Assembly (NCBI GenBank): GCA_020632995.1
Contig: JACKEN010000001.1
Location: 1,768,001 to 1,832,000 of the forward strand
Direction: 5' to 3'
DNA length: 64,000 nucleotides
DNA from: Deltaproteobacteria bacterium
GTDB lineage: Bacteria; Myxococcota; Kuafuiibacteriia; Kuafuiibacteriales; Kuafuiibacteriaceae
How positions within the stretch are numbered: position 1 is the first letter of the stretch; the number at the start of each line of letters is the position of its first letter. A model generated the notes under the pieces. It did no database searches, was not told the DNA's origin, and saw only the letters and a program-made list of their open reading frames with translations. The translations under genes and the position numbers were made by a program. Below, piece by piece: positions 17,626-24,779 of the stretch.

Positions 17626-19984
17626 TCACCCTTCATCGAGAACGCGCACGTTGGCAATGGCCCCGCCGAGGGTGCCCACCACCGCGCGGACCGCTGGATT
17701 GTCGCGGGCCGCCTGCTCCTTGGCCACCCGAACCGCCGCCTGGTGCTCATCTTCCACCTCGGCCAGGGTCCTGGGCGCGGTGCTCGCCAGCTCGAAGCCC
17801 CGCTGCACCACCAGCCGCACCGGCCGCCGGAAGTGCTCCCCCAGCATCGCGGTGAGAGCCTCGTGGGTCTCCCGGTCGTTGAGCTTGCCCTCGTCGAAGG
17901 CGGTCTCGCACCCGAGCACCACCCCGTCCACCCCGAAGGCGAGGGGCCGCACGTGGACCAGGTTCGCGGCCAGGGCCGGCCGCCGCCGCCGGACCTCCCC
18001 CACGAAGTGGGCGAAGGCGTCGTCGAGCTGGAGCCAGATCGGGCCCTTGGGCGCCCCCTCGGGGGGCAGCGGCACCGCGCGCGGCGCGGTCGGGCGGGCG
18101 CCGGGCGGGGGGCCGTCCATACCGACGGGCGGCGGCGCGTCGTGGTCGTCGTGGGGCGGCGGCTCGTCCCAGCCCGGTGGCGGGAGGCGTCCGGCCCCGC
18201 GAGAGCGGCGGCGGCGCGTCGTGGTCGCCGGGCGGCGGCGGCTCGTCGTCGCCCCACGGCGCCACCGGGCGTGGCGCGCTCGGGCGTCCGGGGCGTCATT
18301 GCTCGCCGCGCGGTGTGCCCACGCCAGGGGCGCTGCGACGACGCGTGGGCGCCGTCCGCCAGGGGGCGGCACCTCGACGTTCGCCGGACGAGGCGGGCCA
18401 TCGCCTCGCGGCGACCCCGGCGGCGCCTCGATCGGTGGCGGAGGCGACGACACCGGGCGGGGTGGCCGCCCCACTGGGAGCGGACAGAGCGCTGCCTCGC
18501 GACGCCGGAGGCTCCGCGTCGGACGTGAGTGGACGCGGCGCCGTGGCCGGGCCGGCGGATCGCGGCGAGCCCTCACCTCGCGGCACAGCCGCGGTCTGGG
18601 GGGCAGGAGGCTCCGGCGACGCGTCGTCATCGGGCGCGGTGGGCCGGGCGGCGGCCCCGCCTCCGGGCTCACGCCCCCGCTGCGGCACCCGGGGCGGGGC
18701 GGGGCGGGCCGACGCGGCGGCGGGCTCGGGGCCCCGGCCGTGGCCGGCGCCGCCACGGCCATAGCCGCCGCCGGGCGCACCAGGTCCACCGCGGCCACCC
18801 TGAGGGGCGCGCGGACCCCGTGGGGCGCCGCCGAGGAGGTCCTCCACCCGATCCAGCTGGGCCACGAGGTGGGCGAGCGGGACCTGGGGCGGCTTCTCGG
18901 CGATGCTGGCCAGCCCAACCTCGAGCGCGAAGCGGGGGTGGGCGGAGCGCCCGACGTCCTCGGCCACCCGGCAGAGCTGCTCGAACAGGCGCTCCAGGGT
19001 CTCGGGGCTGACCCGGCGGCTCTCCGCCACCAGGGCCTGGAGCTCGTCCGCGGGGCGATCCAGCACCCCCTTCGGCTCCTCGACCAGGCGGGCCGCGAGC
19101 AGATCCCGGACGTGCTCGATCAGCGCCCCGACGAAGCGGTTGAGATCGAGCCCGCGGGCGTGCACGTCGCCCACCAGCTCGATGAGGGCCCCTGGCTTCC
19201 GCTCGAAGAACGCGGCGCGGGCCCGATCCACGAGGGCGCTGTCCACCACCCCCAGGGCCTCCCGCACCAGGGGGGCGTCGAGGGCGCGGTCCCCGGCGTA
19301 GGCCAGCACCTGCTCGAGGAGGGACTGCGCGTCGCGCATCGACCCTTCGGACTCCCGCGCCACCACCGAGAGGGCGGAGGGGTCGTGCTGGATCCCCTCC
19401 TCCTGCAGGATGAACGAGAGCCGCTCGGCGATCCGCGACAACGCGATGCGCCGAAAGTCGTAGCGCTGGCAGCGGGACTTCACCGTCACCGGCACCTTGT
19501 GCACGTCGGTGGTGGCGAGGATGAACTTCACGTGCCCCGGCGGCTCCTCGAGCGTCTTCAACAGGGCGTTGAAGGCGTTGAGGGTGAGCATGTGCACCTC
19601 ATCGATCACGTAGATCTTGAAGCGCGCCGAGGACGGCAGGTAGCGGGCGTTCTCGATGATCTCCCGGACGTTGTCGACGCCGGTGTGGGAGGCGGCGTCG
19701 ATCTCGAAGACGTCGGTGGAGCGCCCCTCGGTGATCTCGGTGCAGGCCCGGCAGACCCCGCAAGGCTGGGCGGTGGGCCCGTCGCCCGCCTCGCAGCACA
19801 GGGCCTTGGCGAGGATCCGGGCGGCGGAGGTCTTGCCGACCCCCCGGGGCCCCGAGAACAGGAACGCGTGCGCGATGCGCTTGGCCGCGATGGCGTTGGT
19901 CAGGGTCTGGGTGACGTGCTCCTGACCCAGGACGTCCGTGAATTGCTGCGGACGCCACTTCCGCGCCAGGACCACGTAGCTCAT
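17626..19984 (-). CDS. dnaX: DNA polymerase III tau/gamma subunit, reading frame broken in the linker
   Basis: The start at 19984 (MSYVVLARKWRPQQFTDVLG) is standard. The AAA+ clamp-loader domain has Walker A GPRGVGKTS, a Cys4 zinc module (CC...CGVCRAC), Walker B IYVIDEVHM and sensor 1 ILATTD, followed by the lid and collar domains to about residue 390. A Pro/Gly/Ala-rich linker follows, and this frame stops at 18296. The expected tau C-terminal domain (WLQLDDAFAHFVGEVRRRRP ... ANVRVLDEG) lies in the frame ending at 17626, reached by skipping one base. Inside the linker the best reading seems to switch frame three times (upstream of 18296, near 18270, near 18185). Either the shorter product is a gamma-like form made by programmed slippage, or there are indel errors. 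Confidence 0.85.
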
Positions 19985-20018
19985 GCGCGCTTTCGTCTGG
20001 GTGGGGGCGGTGAAGAAT

Positions 20019-20121
20019 GGCCGCCGGGCACCCTACAACACACGAGCTAAGCCCCTACCGTTGCTTCCTTCCGGACCTGGCGGGGTTCGGGACCGCCCGT
20101 TGCGTAGGACCCAGCGACCGA
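20019..20121 (-). ncRNA. ffs: Signal recognition particle 4.5S RNA
   Basis: On the minus strand the segment contains the universal SRP helix 8 motif CCAGGTCCGGAAGGAAGCAA with the GGAA tetraloop and the asymmetric internal loop that binds Ffh. The flanks pair into one long hairpin: GGTCGCTGGG near 20110-20119 pairs (with G-U) to the strand complementary to 20019-20028, and CCTACGCAAC pairs with GTTGTAGG. Length is about 100 nt, a short bacterial form without an Alu domain. It lies 35 bases upstream of dnaX in the same direction, as in Bacillus. The ends are estimated from pairing. Confidence 0.9.
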
Positions 20122-20128
20122 GGCGGAC

Positions 20129-20156
20129 GTTAGACAGGTTCCGAGCCCAGTGGCAA
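20129..20156 (-). promoter_or_regulatory. Sigma-70-type promoter of the SRP RNA
   Basis: On the minus strand TTGCCA (20156-20151) and TCTAAC (20134-20129) are separated by 16 bases. The predicted start about 7 bases further falls at about 20122, matching the 5' end deduced from RNA pairing. It may also drive dnaX. Confidence 0.55.
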
Positions 20157-20246
20157 GCAGTTGTTGTGGCGTGATCTGGAGCCTTGCCAACGCAGAGAGG
20201 TTTGGCTAGAGATGCGCCCCGTTCGGCGCATGCCGGCATGTTCTAT

Positions 20247-20331
20247 GGAGAGGTGGCCGAGTGGCTTAAGGTGCACGACTGGAAATCGTGTGTGCTGAAA
20301 GGCACCGGGGGTTCGAATCCCCCTCTCTCCG
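20247..20331 (+). tRNA. tRNA-Ser (GGA anticodon)
   Basis: 85-nt class II tRNA. Acceptor GGAGAGG (20247-20253) pairs with 20324-20330. The D arm has GGCCGAGTGG. The anticodon stem CACGA/TCGTG encloses loop CTGGAAA, anticodon GGA. A long variable arm follows, and the T arm GGGGG-TTCGAAT-CCCCC is perfect. The discriminator is G, as usual for tRNA-Ser. CCA is not encoded. It reads UCC/UCU codons. It is divergent from the SRP RNA and next to a partial duplicate of its own 3' end. Confidence 0.96.
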
Positions 20332-20336
20332 CACGA

Positions 20337-20371
20337 GGCCCTGCCTCCCCCTTCGGGGGGGCAGGGCCTTT
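20337..20371 (+). terminator. Rho-independent terminator of tRNA-Ser
   Basis: A GC stem of about 14 bp (GGCCCTGCC-t-CCCCC / GGGGG...GCAGGGCC) with a TTCG loop, followed by TTT, begins 5 bases after the tRNA. Confidence 0.7.
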
Positions 20372-20398
20372 CGCGTTTCGAGGGCGATCTACGTCGGC

Positions 20399-20421
20399 GA
20401 CGCCCCCAGCTTGGGGGCGTC
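20399..20421. terminator. Strong hairpin between the two tRNA-end repeats
   Basis: Perfect 9-bp inverted repeat GACGCCCCC / GGGGGCGTC with a 5-base loop. No U-tract. It could end transcription from either side or be part of the insertion scar. Confidence 0.4.
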
Positions 20422-20475
20422 TGGATCCGAATCCCCCTCTCTCCGCACAAGGCCCTGCCTCCCCCTTCGGGGGGA

Positions 20476-20799
20476 TCAGAGGCCGCCGCCGCTGTCGCAC
20501 TGCGCACACCTCGCGCAGCAGTCCGGCCAGCCATGGATGTCGCAGCACTTGCAGATGTAGTAGCAGATCCTTGGATCGTTCGCGGAGGGGGTGAGATCTC
20601 CCGGCTCCGCGGACTCGATGGCGTCCTCGACCCCGCAGAGCGCAACCTCCATGGCAGGAGTGAGCTCAGGCGAAGCCGCGGCCTGAGCCGCAGGTTCCAC
20701 GCCGTCTTGGCTGGCGCTCGTGCCGAAGTGGGAGGCGACGACGCCCAGGCAGGCGGCGAATGCGAACGCGAGAAACGCTCTCGTAACAGTCCAGTTCAT
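20476..20799 (-). CDS. Small exported Cys-rich peptide
   Basis: 107 residues from ATG 20799 (MNWTVTRAFLAFAFAACLGV), chosen because GGAG lies at good spacing upstream and because it begins a signal peptide with a possible lipobox-like FAAC. The 26 upstream in-frame codons look non-coding. The middle is acidic and low in complexity (about 30-75). The C-terminus holds eight Cys in about 25 residues (CYYICKCC...CC..C..C) and ends in SGGGL. This could be a disulfide-stabilised secreted peptide, a metal-binding lipoprotein or a ribosomally made natural-product precursor. No modifying enzymes are adjacent. Its stop lies one base past the second tRNA-end repeat. Confidence 0.7.
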   Translation of the reverse strand: MNWTVTRAFLAFAFAACLGVVASHFGTSASQDGVEPAAQAAASPELTPAMEVALCGVEDAIESAEPGDLTPSANDPRICYYICKCCDIHGWPDCCARCAQCDSGGGL

Positions 20800-20896
20800 C
20801 TTTGACTCCTTCTCTTTCGCCAACCCGGTTCGCAAGTCAGCAGCCGACTGCACTCGGTTGGCTGGCAACCCATGCAACCCGAGATCAGGGGAGACG

Positions 20897-20920
20897 CGAA
20901 TGACCCGTTTGCGTCATTCG
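20897..20920. promoter_or_regulatory. Operator-like inverted repeat
   Basis: Perfect 8-bp palindrome arms CGAATGAC / GTCATTCG with an 8-base spacer. It lies about 100 bases upstream of the Cys-rich peptide gene and about 100 bases upstream of the plus-strand promoter. Binding of a dimeric regulator is an inference. Confidence 0.4.
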
Positions 20921-21023
20921 ATCGGCCGCCAAGTCCTGGATTTCGTGGCGCCGATCTCCAGCCGCGCTGATCCTGGCATCGACCCGCCAGGTACCCGGCA
21001 GCCGAGGCCCGCAGATACCCTTG

Positions 21024-21052
21024 TTGACGCCGCGACGGGATTTCGTTAGTAT
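21024..21052 (+). promoter_or_regulatory. Strong sigma-70-type promoter with overlapping palindrome
   Basis: TTGACG (21024-21029), a 17-base spacer and TAGTAT (21047-21052) form a near-consensus promoter, rare in this GC-rich window. The -10 is embedded in the palindrome GTTAG-TATC-CTAAC (21046-21059), which a repressor could occupy. Transcription would start near 21059 and read through a hairpin leader into the gene at 21240. Confidence 0.6.
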
Positions 21053-21239
21053 CCTAACTATAGTTCGGAGCCCCCGCTGAGCGGGCTCTGGCACCCGCCT
21101 CGGCGCGCCGCATTCCCTGCCCTGGTGCGCCCGGCGACGACAACCTACCGCGGGCGCCCTGGGACACCCCGAGTCCCTGGTTTGCGAGCGCCTGCGCCCC
21201 GGGCGCCCGCCCGGGCCAGACCGGGATCGAGGTTCGCAC

Positions 21240-22175
21240 ATGACCAGCTCCGTGGAGTACATCAACGCCCCTGCCCTCTTCCGCCACACCAAGCGGGACG
21301 ACTGGGGGATGGGGTTGGTGGTCTCGGAGGGGCCGCGCCGGCGCCGCTTCGAGTTCCAGGACGGGCACAAGCGCACGATCGCCCGGGGCTACTACCACCT
21401 GCTGGAGCGCGTCCCCGCCACCACCCCCGAGATCCGACGGACCCTGCAGACGCTGATGAACGAGCAGCGTGAGCGGGTGGGCGCGCCGCCCGCGCGCCGG
21501 CGGGTGCGGGTGGACGCCGACGCCCAGGTGGCCGAGCAGGTCGGCGCGCTGAGCGACGCCTTCCCTACCCTCTTCGAGGACCCCCGCTGGCTCGAGCAGG
21601 TGCGCGGCGACGACGCCAAGCGCCCGCTGAAGCGGCACCGGGGCCCCGCGCTGGCCGAGGCCAAGGTCCAGCTCTCGCAAGAGGCCTTGCAGCGCGCGAT
21701 CGACGCGGGCGGCACCGCGGCGGTGGAGGCGCTGGTCTCGGTGCTCGGCGGGACCGACCTCGCCACCTTGAAGACCGACGTGAAGCCGCTCCAGGCCATG
21801 GCGCCCGCGCACCACGCGGACGTCGCCCGCGCGCTCCTCGGGCTCCTGTACGAGGGCGGGCCGCTCAACATCCGGCTCGACGAGTTCCGGACCGCCCTGG
21901 TGCGGGCCGGCGTGAAGCCGACCTGGTCGATGGTGACGGTGCCGATGGGCCTCGCCCGGCCGCACGAGCTGGTGGTGGTGAGGCCCGGGGTGCTGCGCAA
22001 GCAGGCCAAGAAGCTCGGCCTCCCCTTCACCCTGCCGCCCCAGCCCGAGGGCCGCGCCTACCTCGAGGCGCAGGATCTGTTGCACCTGCTCCGCCGGACC
22101 CTCGAGGCGGCCGGACGTCGCCCCAAGGACCTGGTGGACGTGCTGGACTTCGCGGCCCGCAGCCTGGCCGCCTGA
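21240..22175 (+). CDS. Conserved-looking cytosolic protein with N-terminal DUF3553-like segment
   Basis: 311 residues, no signal peptide or membrane segment. Residues about 10-60 (ALFRHTKRDDWGMGLVVS...RRFEFQDGHKRTI) resemble the small SH3-like DUF3553/CarD-type fold, in which a strand pair W/G-x-G-x-VV is followed by F-x-F-x-DG-x-K-x-I. The rest is helical and rich in Ala/Leu/Arg, with no motif I recognise. The ATG follows a long leader under the strong promoter at 21024. A transcription-associated or nucleic-acid-binding role is possible but unproven. Confidence 0.7.
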   Translation: MTSSVEYINAPALFRHTKRDDWGMGLVVSEGPRRRRFEFQDGHKRTIARGYYHLLERVPATTPEIRRTLQTLMNEQRERVGAPPARRRVRVDADAQVAEQVGALSDAFPTLFEDPRWLEQVRGDDAKRPLKRHRGPALAEAKVQLSQEALQRAIDAGGTAAVEALVSVLGGTDLATLKTDVKPLQAMAPAHHADVARALLGLLYEGGPLNIRLDEFRTALVRAGVKPTWSMVTVPMGLARPHELVVVRPGVLRKQAKKLGLPFTLPPQPEGRAYLEAQDLLHLLRRTLEAAGRRPKDLVDVLDFAARSLAA

Positions 22176-22315
22176 TCTGCGGACCCCGGTCCGCACCCGC
22201 TGGGCGCCGCTTCCCGCCCGGGTGCGGACCGCGATCCGCACCCGGCGCCGCAGCCCAACCCCGAGGGCTTGGCCCACGTCTTGCGATGTCTCCCCCGCAA
22301 GGAGGCATCCAAACG

Positions 22316-23368
22316 ATGCGGCACAAGCTCACCCACCGACTCTTCGCCACCCTCTTCCCGGCCCTCCTGGCCACCGCCTGCGGCGGGCCGACGGACCCCG
22401 AGAGCCTCGGCACCGACAACGCGCTCGAGCAGGACTACGCGGGCCTGGACGAGGCGGACGAGGCCCCGATGTTCGGCGACGCGAGCTTCGCCCTCCTCGA
22501 CGAGGCGGCCGAGGACACCGCGGCCGACCCCAGCGAGGTCGGGGCCACGCCGACCGACCCGGCGCTCGCCCGAGACTTCGCCCACCTCTCCGTGACCCTG
22601 CTGTGGGGCAAGCTCCGCCCCGACCCGCGGGAGACCGACGTGACCGACTGGAGCGGCGTGCTCCACGTCGACGGCGGCGCGATCGCCGCGGTGCGCCCCA
22701 TCCGCTTCGAAGCGCAGGACGCCCTGCGCCGCGGTGACGACCGCAGCACCCTGGGCTGGGTCTCGCACACCCGCCCGCACCACGACGGCGTGCACGTCCT
22801 CATCCGGGTGCCCCTGACCCCCGAGGCCCGCACCGGCAGCCTGAACCTCCGCACCGTGGCCTACTCCGTCCAGATCCCGCTCGGCCAGCTGGCCCACCTC
22901 GAGCGAGTGGTGGACGTGGGTGACAACCAGGTCGCGATCAACGCCTTCCTCGTCCGGCCGGACGACTGCCCCACCGGCGTCCTCCGCGGCCACTGGAGCG
23001 CGCCCAACGACCGCGGGGTGGGCCGCATCCTCGGGCGGTGGATGTCCACCGACGGCGGTGTGCAAGGTCACCTGCGCGGCCTCTACGGCACCCGCGCCAA
23101 CGGCGAGCAGGTCTTCTTCGCCAAGGTCATCGCGGCCGACGGGCGCTTCATCGGCCGCCTCGCCGGGCACTTCGAGGCGGGTGAGTTCGAGGGCCGCTGG
23201 ATCACCCGCGGCGGCGAGCACCACGGCGGCGTCATCGGCCGCTACCGCCCGGCCGAGGACGGCGAGGGCGGCGCGTTCCTCGGCCGCTGGGCCGAGCGCT
23301 GCGGCGAGACCACCATGCCCCCGGAGCGGACCCCGCCCCCCGAGACCCGGCCTACTACTGGCGGCTAG
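22316..23368 (+). CDS. Putative lipoprotein with Gly/Arg/Trp-rich repeated C-terminal domain
   Basis: 350 residues from ATG 22316, preceded by AAGGAGG 10 bases upstream. The in-frame Met ten codons earlier lacks such a site. The signal HKLTHRLFATLFPALLATAC ends in a lipobox. An acidic linker follows to about 90, then a beta domain. The C-terminal 120 residues repeat a strand pattern G-x-hydrophobic-GR/GHW (GHWSAPN, GRILGRWMS, GHLRGLYG, GRLAGHFE, GRWITRGG, GRYRPAE, FLGRWAERC), as in small repeat barrels. No known function. It overlaps tadA tail-to-tail by 4 bp. Confidence 0.75.
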   Translation: MRHKLTHRLFATLFPALLATACGGPTDPESLGTDNALEQDYAGLDEADEAPMFGDASFALLDEAAEDTAADPSEVGATPTDPALARDFAHLSVTLLWGKLRPDPRETDVTDWSGVLHVDGGAIAAVRPIRFEAQDALRRGDDRSTLGWVSHTRPHHDGVHVLIRVPLTPEARTGSLNLRTVAYSVQIPLGQLAHLERVVDVGDNQVAINAFLVRPDDCPTGVLRGHWSAPNDRGVGRILGRWMSTDGGVQGHLRGLYGTRANGEQVFFAKVIAADGRFIGRLAGHFEAGEFEGRWITRGGEHHGGVIGRYRPAEDGEGGAFLGRWAERCGETTMPPERTPPPETRPTTGG

Positions 23369-23829
23369 CCCGCGCGCCGGGCGCGGAAGAAGCGCCGCAG
23401 CTCGGCCCCGCACTCCTCCGCCAGCACCCCCGACACCACCTCCATCCGGTGGTTGAGGCGCGGGTCGCGGCACAGGTCCATCAAGCTCCCCGCCGCCCCC
23501 GCCTTTGGATCCGCCGCGCCGTACACCAGGCGGTCGATCCGCGCGTTCACCAGGGCCCCGGCGCACATCGGACACGGCTCCAGGGTCACGTAGACCGTGC
23601 AGCCCCACAGGCGCCATCGCTCGAGCACCCGGGCCGCCCGCCGGACCGCGAGCAGCTCGGCGTGACCGCATGGATCCTGGTCGGACTCCCGGCGGTTGTG
23701 AGCCGCGGTGATCACCTGGCCCCCGAAGACCACGAGGGCCCCCACCGGGACCTCGCCCTCCGCCGCCGCCTGGCGCGCCTCGCGCAAGGCATGTTGCATG
23801 AAGAGCTCGTGGAGTGCGTCCGGGCTCAC
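23365..23829 (-). CDS. tadA: tRNA-specific adenosine deaminase TadA
   Basis: 154 residues. Zinc/active-site motifs of the family: GHAELLAVRRAA (His ligand and catalytic Glu) and PCPMCAGALVNARIDRLVYGA (two Cys ligands), with the DPKAGAAGSL loop. It converts A34 to inosine in tRNA-Arg(ACG). It is cytosolic. The start overlaps the stop of the neighbouring Usp gene by 4 nt, so the two are probably cotranscribed. Confidence 0.95.
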   Translation of the reverse strand: MSPDALHELFMQHALREARQAAAEGEVPVGALVVFGGQVITAAHNRRESDQDPCGHAELLAVRRAARVLERWRLWGCTVYVTLEPCPMCAGALVNARIDRLVYGAADPKAGAAGSLMDLCRDPRLNHRMEVVSGVLAEECGAELRRFFRARRAG

Positions 23830-24767
23830 GCGTCGAGGTCGGGGTGCGAGGGGATCACCAGCACGGAGACGTCCGCGTTGCGGATCACGTAGGCGGTGGT
23901 GGAGCCCAGCTGGAGCAGGGGCGCCTCGTCGCGGCCGTGGGTCCCGAGGACGACGATGCGCGACTTGAACTCGTTCGCCGCGTTGAGGATCTGCTCATCG
24001 GGGTCACCGACCCGCACCTCGTGCCGCAGGTTGGCCACGTCGCCGCCGAACTCCGCCTCGAGGCCCTCGAGCTGGGCCTCGGCGTCCTTGCTCAGCGCGT
24101 CCAGGAACCCCGTGACCATGTCCTCGTCCGCCTGCAGGGTCGGGAAGTCGGGCAGCTCCGCCACCGTGAGGAGGGTGACGTCCACCTTCTGGCGATGGAA
24201 CGAGACCGCCGCCTCGAGCGCCCCCCGGACCACCTTCGCCGCCTCGCGGTGCACGTCCACCGCCACCAGCACGTGCCCCAGGTCGGCGAGCTCCGCCTCC
24301 GGTGCCACTCCGTCGTTGCCCATCGGCATCACCAGCACCGGGATCCGGGTGCCCTCGGCCACCCGCTCCGCCACCGAGCCCTGGAGCCACCGCCGCAGCC
24401 CCTTGCGGCTGTGGGTGCCGATGAGGAGCACGGTCGCCCCGGCCTCCTGGGCCGCGATCGGCACCGCCCGGGCCGGGTTGCCCTCGACCACCTCACAGCG
24501 CACGTCGACGCCCTCGGGCCAGGCGATGTCCTTGCAGATCTGGCCGAGCTGCTCGGTGGCGGCCTTGTGCATCTTGGCCCGCATGAGCTCGAGGCGCTCC
24601 CGCACCTTGGGCACGTCACCGTGGGGCAGGACCACCTGCTTGAGGGCGTGGAACAGGGTCACGCGCTGGACGGTCACCTCATCCAGGAGCTGGCGGCACC
24701 CCCGAAGCGCGATCTGGGACGGCTCGGAGAAGTCCACCGCGATGGCCACGTGCTCGAAGAAGCCCAT
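23826..24767 (-). CDS. Tandem universal stress protein (two UspA domains)
   Basis: 313 residues with two UspA folds. The first, about 1-150, opens FEHVAIAVDFSEPSQIAL and carries the nucleotide-loop pattern IGTHSRKGLRRWLQGSVAERV. The second, about 163-310, opens HVLVAVDVHREAAKVV and carries VLGTHGRDEAPLLQLGSTTAYVIRNADVSVLVI. Both keep the G-2x-G-9x-G(S/T)-like signature, the second less perfectly. Tandem Usp proteins bind ATP and respond to stress or energy limitation. The gene overlaps tadA by 4 nt. Confidence 0.9.
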   Translation of the reverse strand: MGFFEHVAIAVDFSEPSQIALRGCRQLLDEVTVQRVTLFHALKQVVLPHGDVPKVRERLELMRAKMHKAATEQLGQICKDIAWPEGVDVRCEVVEGNPARAVPIAAQEAGATVLLIGTHSRKGLRRWLQGSVAERVAEGTRIPVLVMPMGNDGVAPEAELADLGHVLVAVDVHREAAKVVRGALEAAVSFHRQKVDVTLLTVAELPDFPTLQADEDMVTGFLDALSKDAEAQLEGLEAEFGGDVANLRHEVRVGDPDEQILNAANEFKSRIVVLGTHGRDEAPLLQLGSTTAYVIRNADVSVLVIPSHPDLDA

Positions 24768-24779
24768 CCCTGGACGCTA

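Larger units (their letters stand above)
20312..20474 (+). repeat. Direct repeat of the tRNA-Ser 3' end plus terminator arm
   Basis: The 49 bases at 20312-20360 (T-arm loop to acceptor end, then the left arm and loop of the terminator) recur at 20426-20474 with two differences (47/49 identical), offset by 114 bases. The second copy lacks the 5' part of the tRNA and the right terminator arm. A duplicated tRNA 3' end is the usual footprint of site-specific integration, but the 65 bases between copies are too short to hold an element. I read it as a scar or a local slippage duplication. Confidence 0.8.
20800..21239. other. Intergenic region with regulatory-looking elements
   Basis: This 440-base spacer separates the Cys-rich peptide gene (minus) from the gene at 21240 (plus). 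It is less GC-rich than its neighbours. It contains an 8-bp inverted repeat at 20897-20920 and a strong sigma-70-like promoter at 21024-21052, listed separately. A near-palindromic GAGCCC...GGGCTC stem lies around 21067-21088, in what would be the leader of the plus-strand transcript. I see no convincing gene. Confidence 0.6.

Noticed and set aside
18127..18260. CRISPR-like repeats in the dnaX linker
   Set aside because: It is a single two-copy duplication of a Pro/Asp-rich coding unit, without spacers. No CRISPR array was seen anywhere in the window.
20312..20474. attL/attR of an integrated prophage or island
   Set aside because: Only 65 bases separate the copies and no integrase or phage gene is nearby; kept as a repeat only.
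20720..21049. A 109-codon plus-strand frame
   Set aside because: It overlaps the signal-peptide region of the Cys-rich peptide antisense, has low third-position GC and no ribosome site.
20885..21376. A 163-codon minus-strand frame over the intergenic region
   Set aside because: It covers the strong plus-strand promoter and the start of the next gene, and its composition is not coding-like.
23365..23829. Guanine or cytosine deaminase
   Set aside because: The PCPMCAGALVNARIDRLVYGA block and the length fit TadA better.
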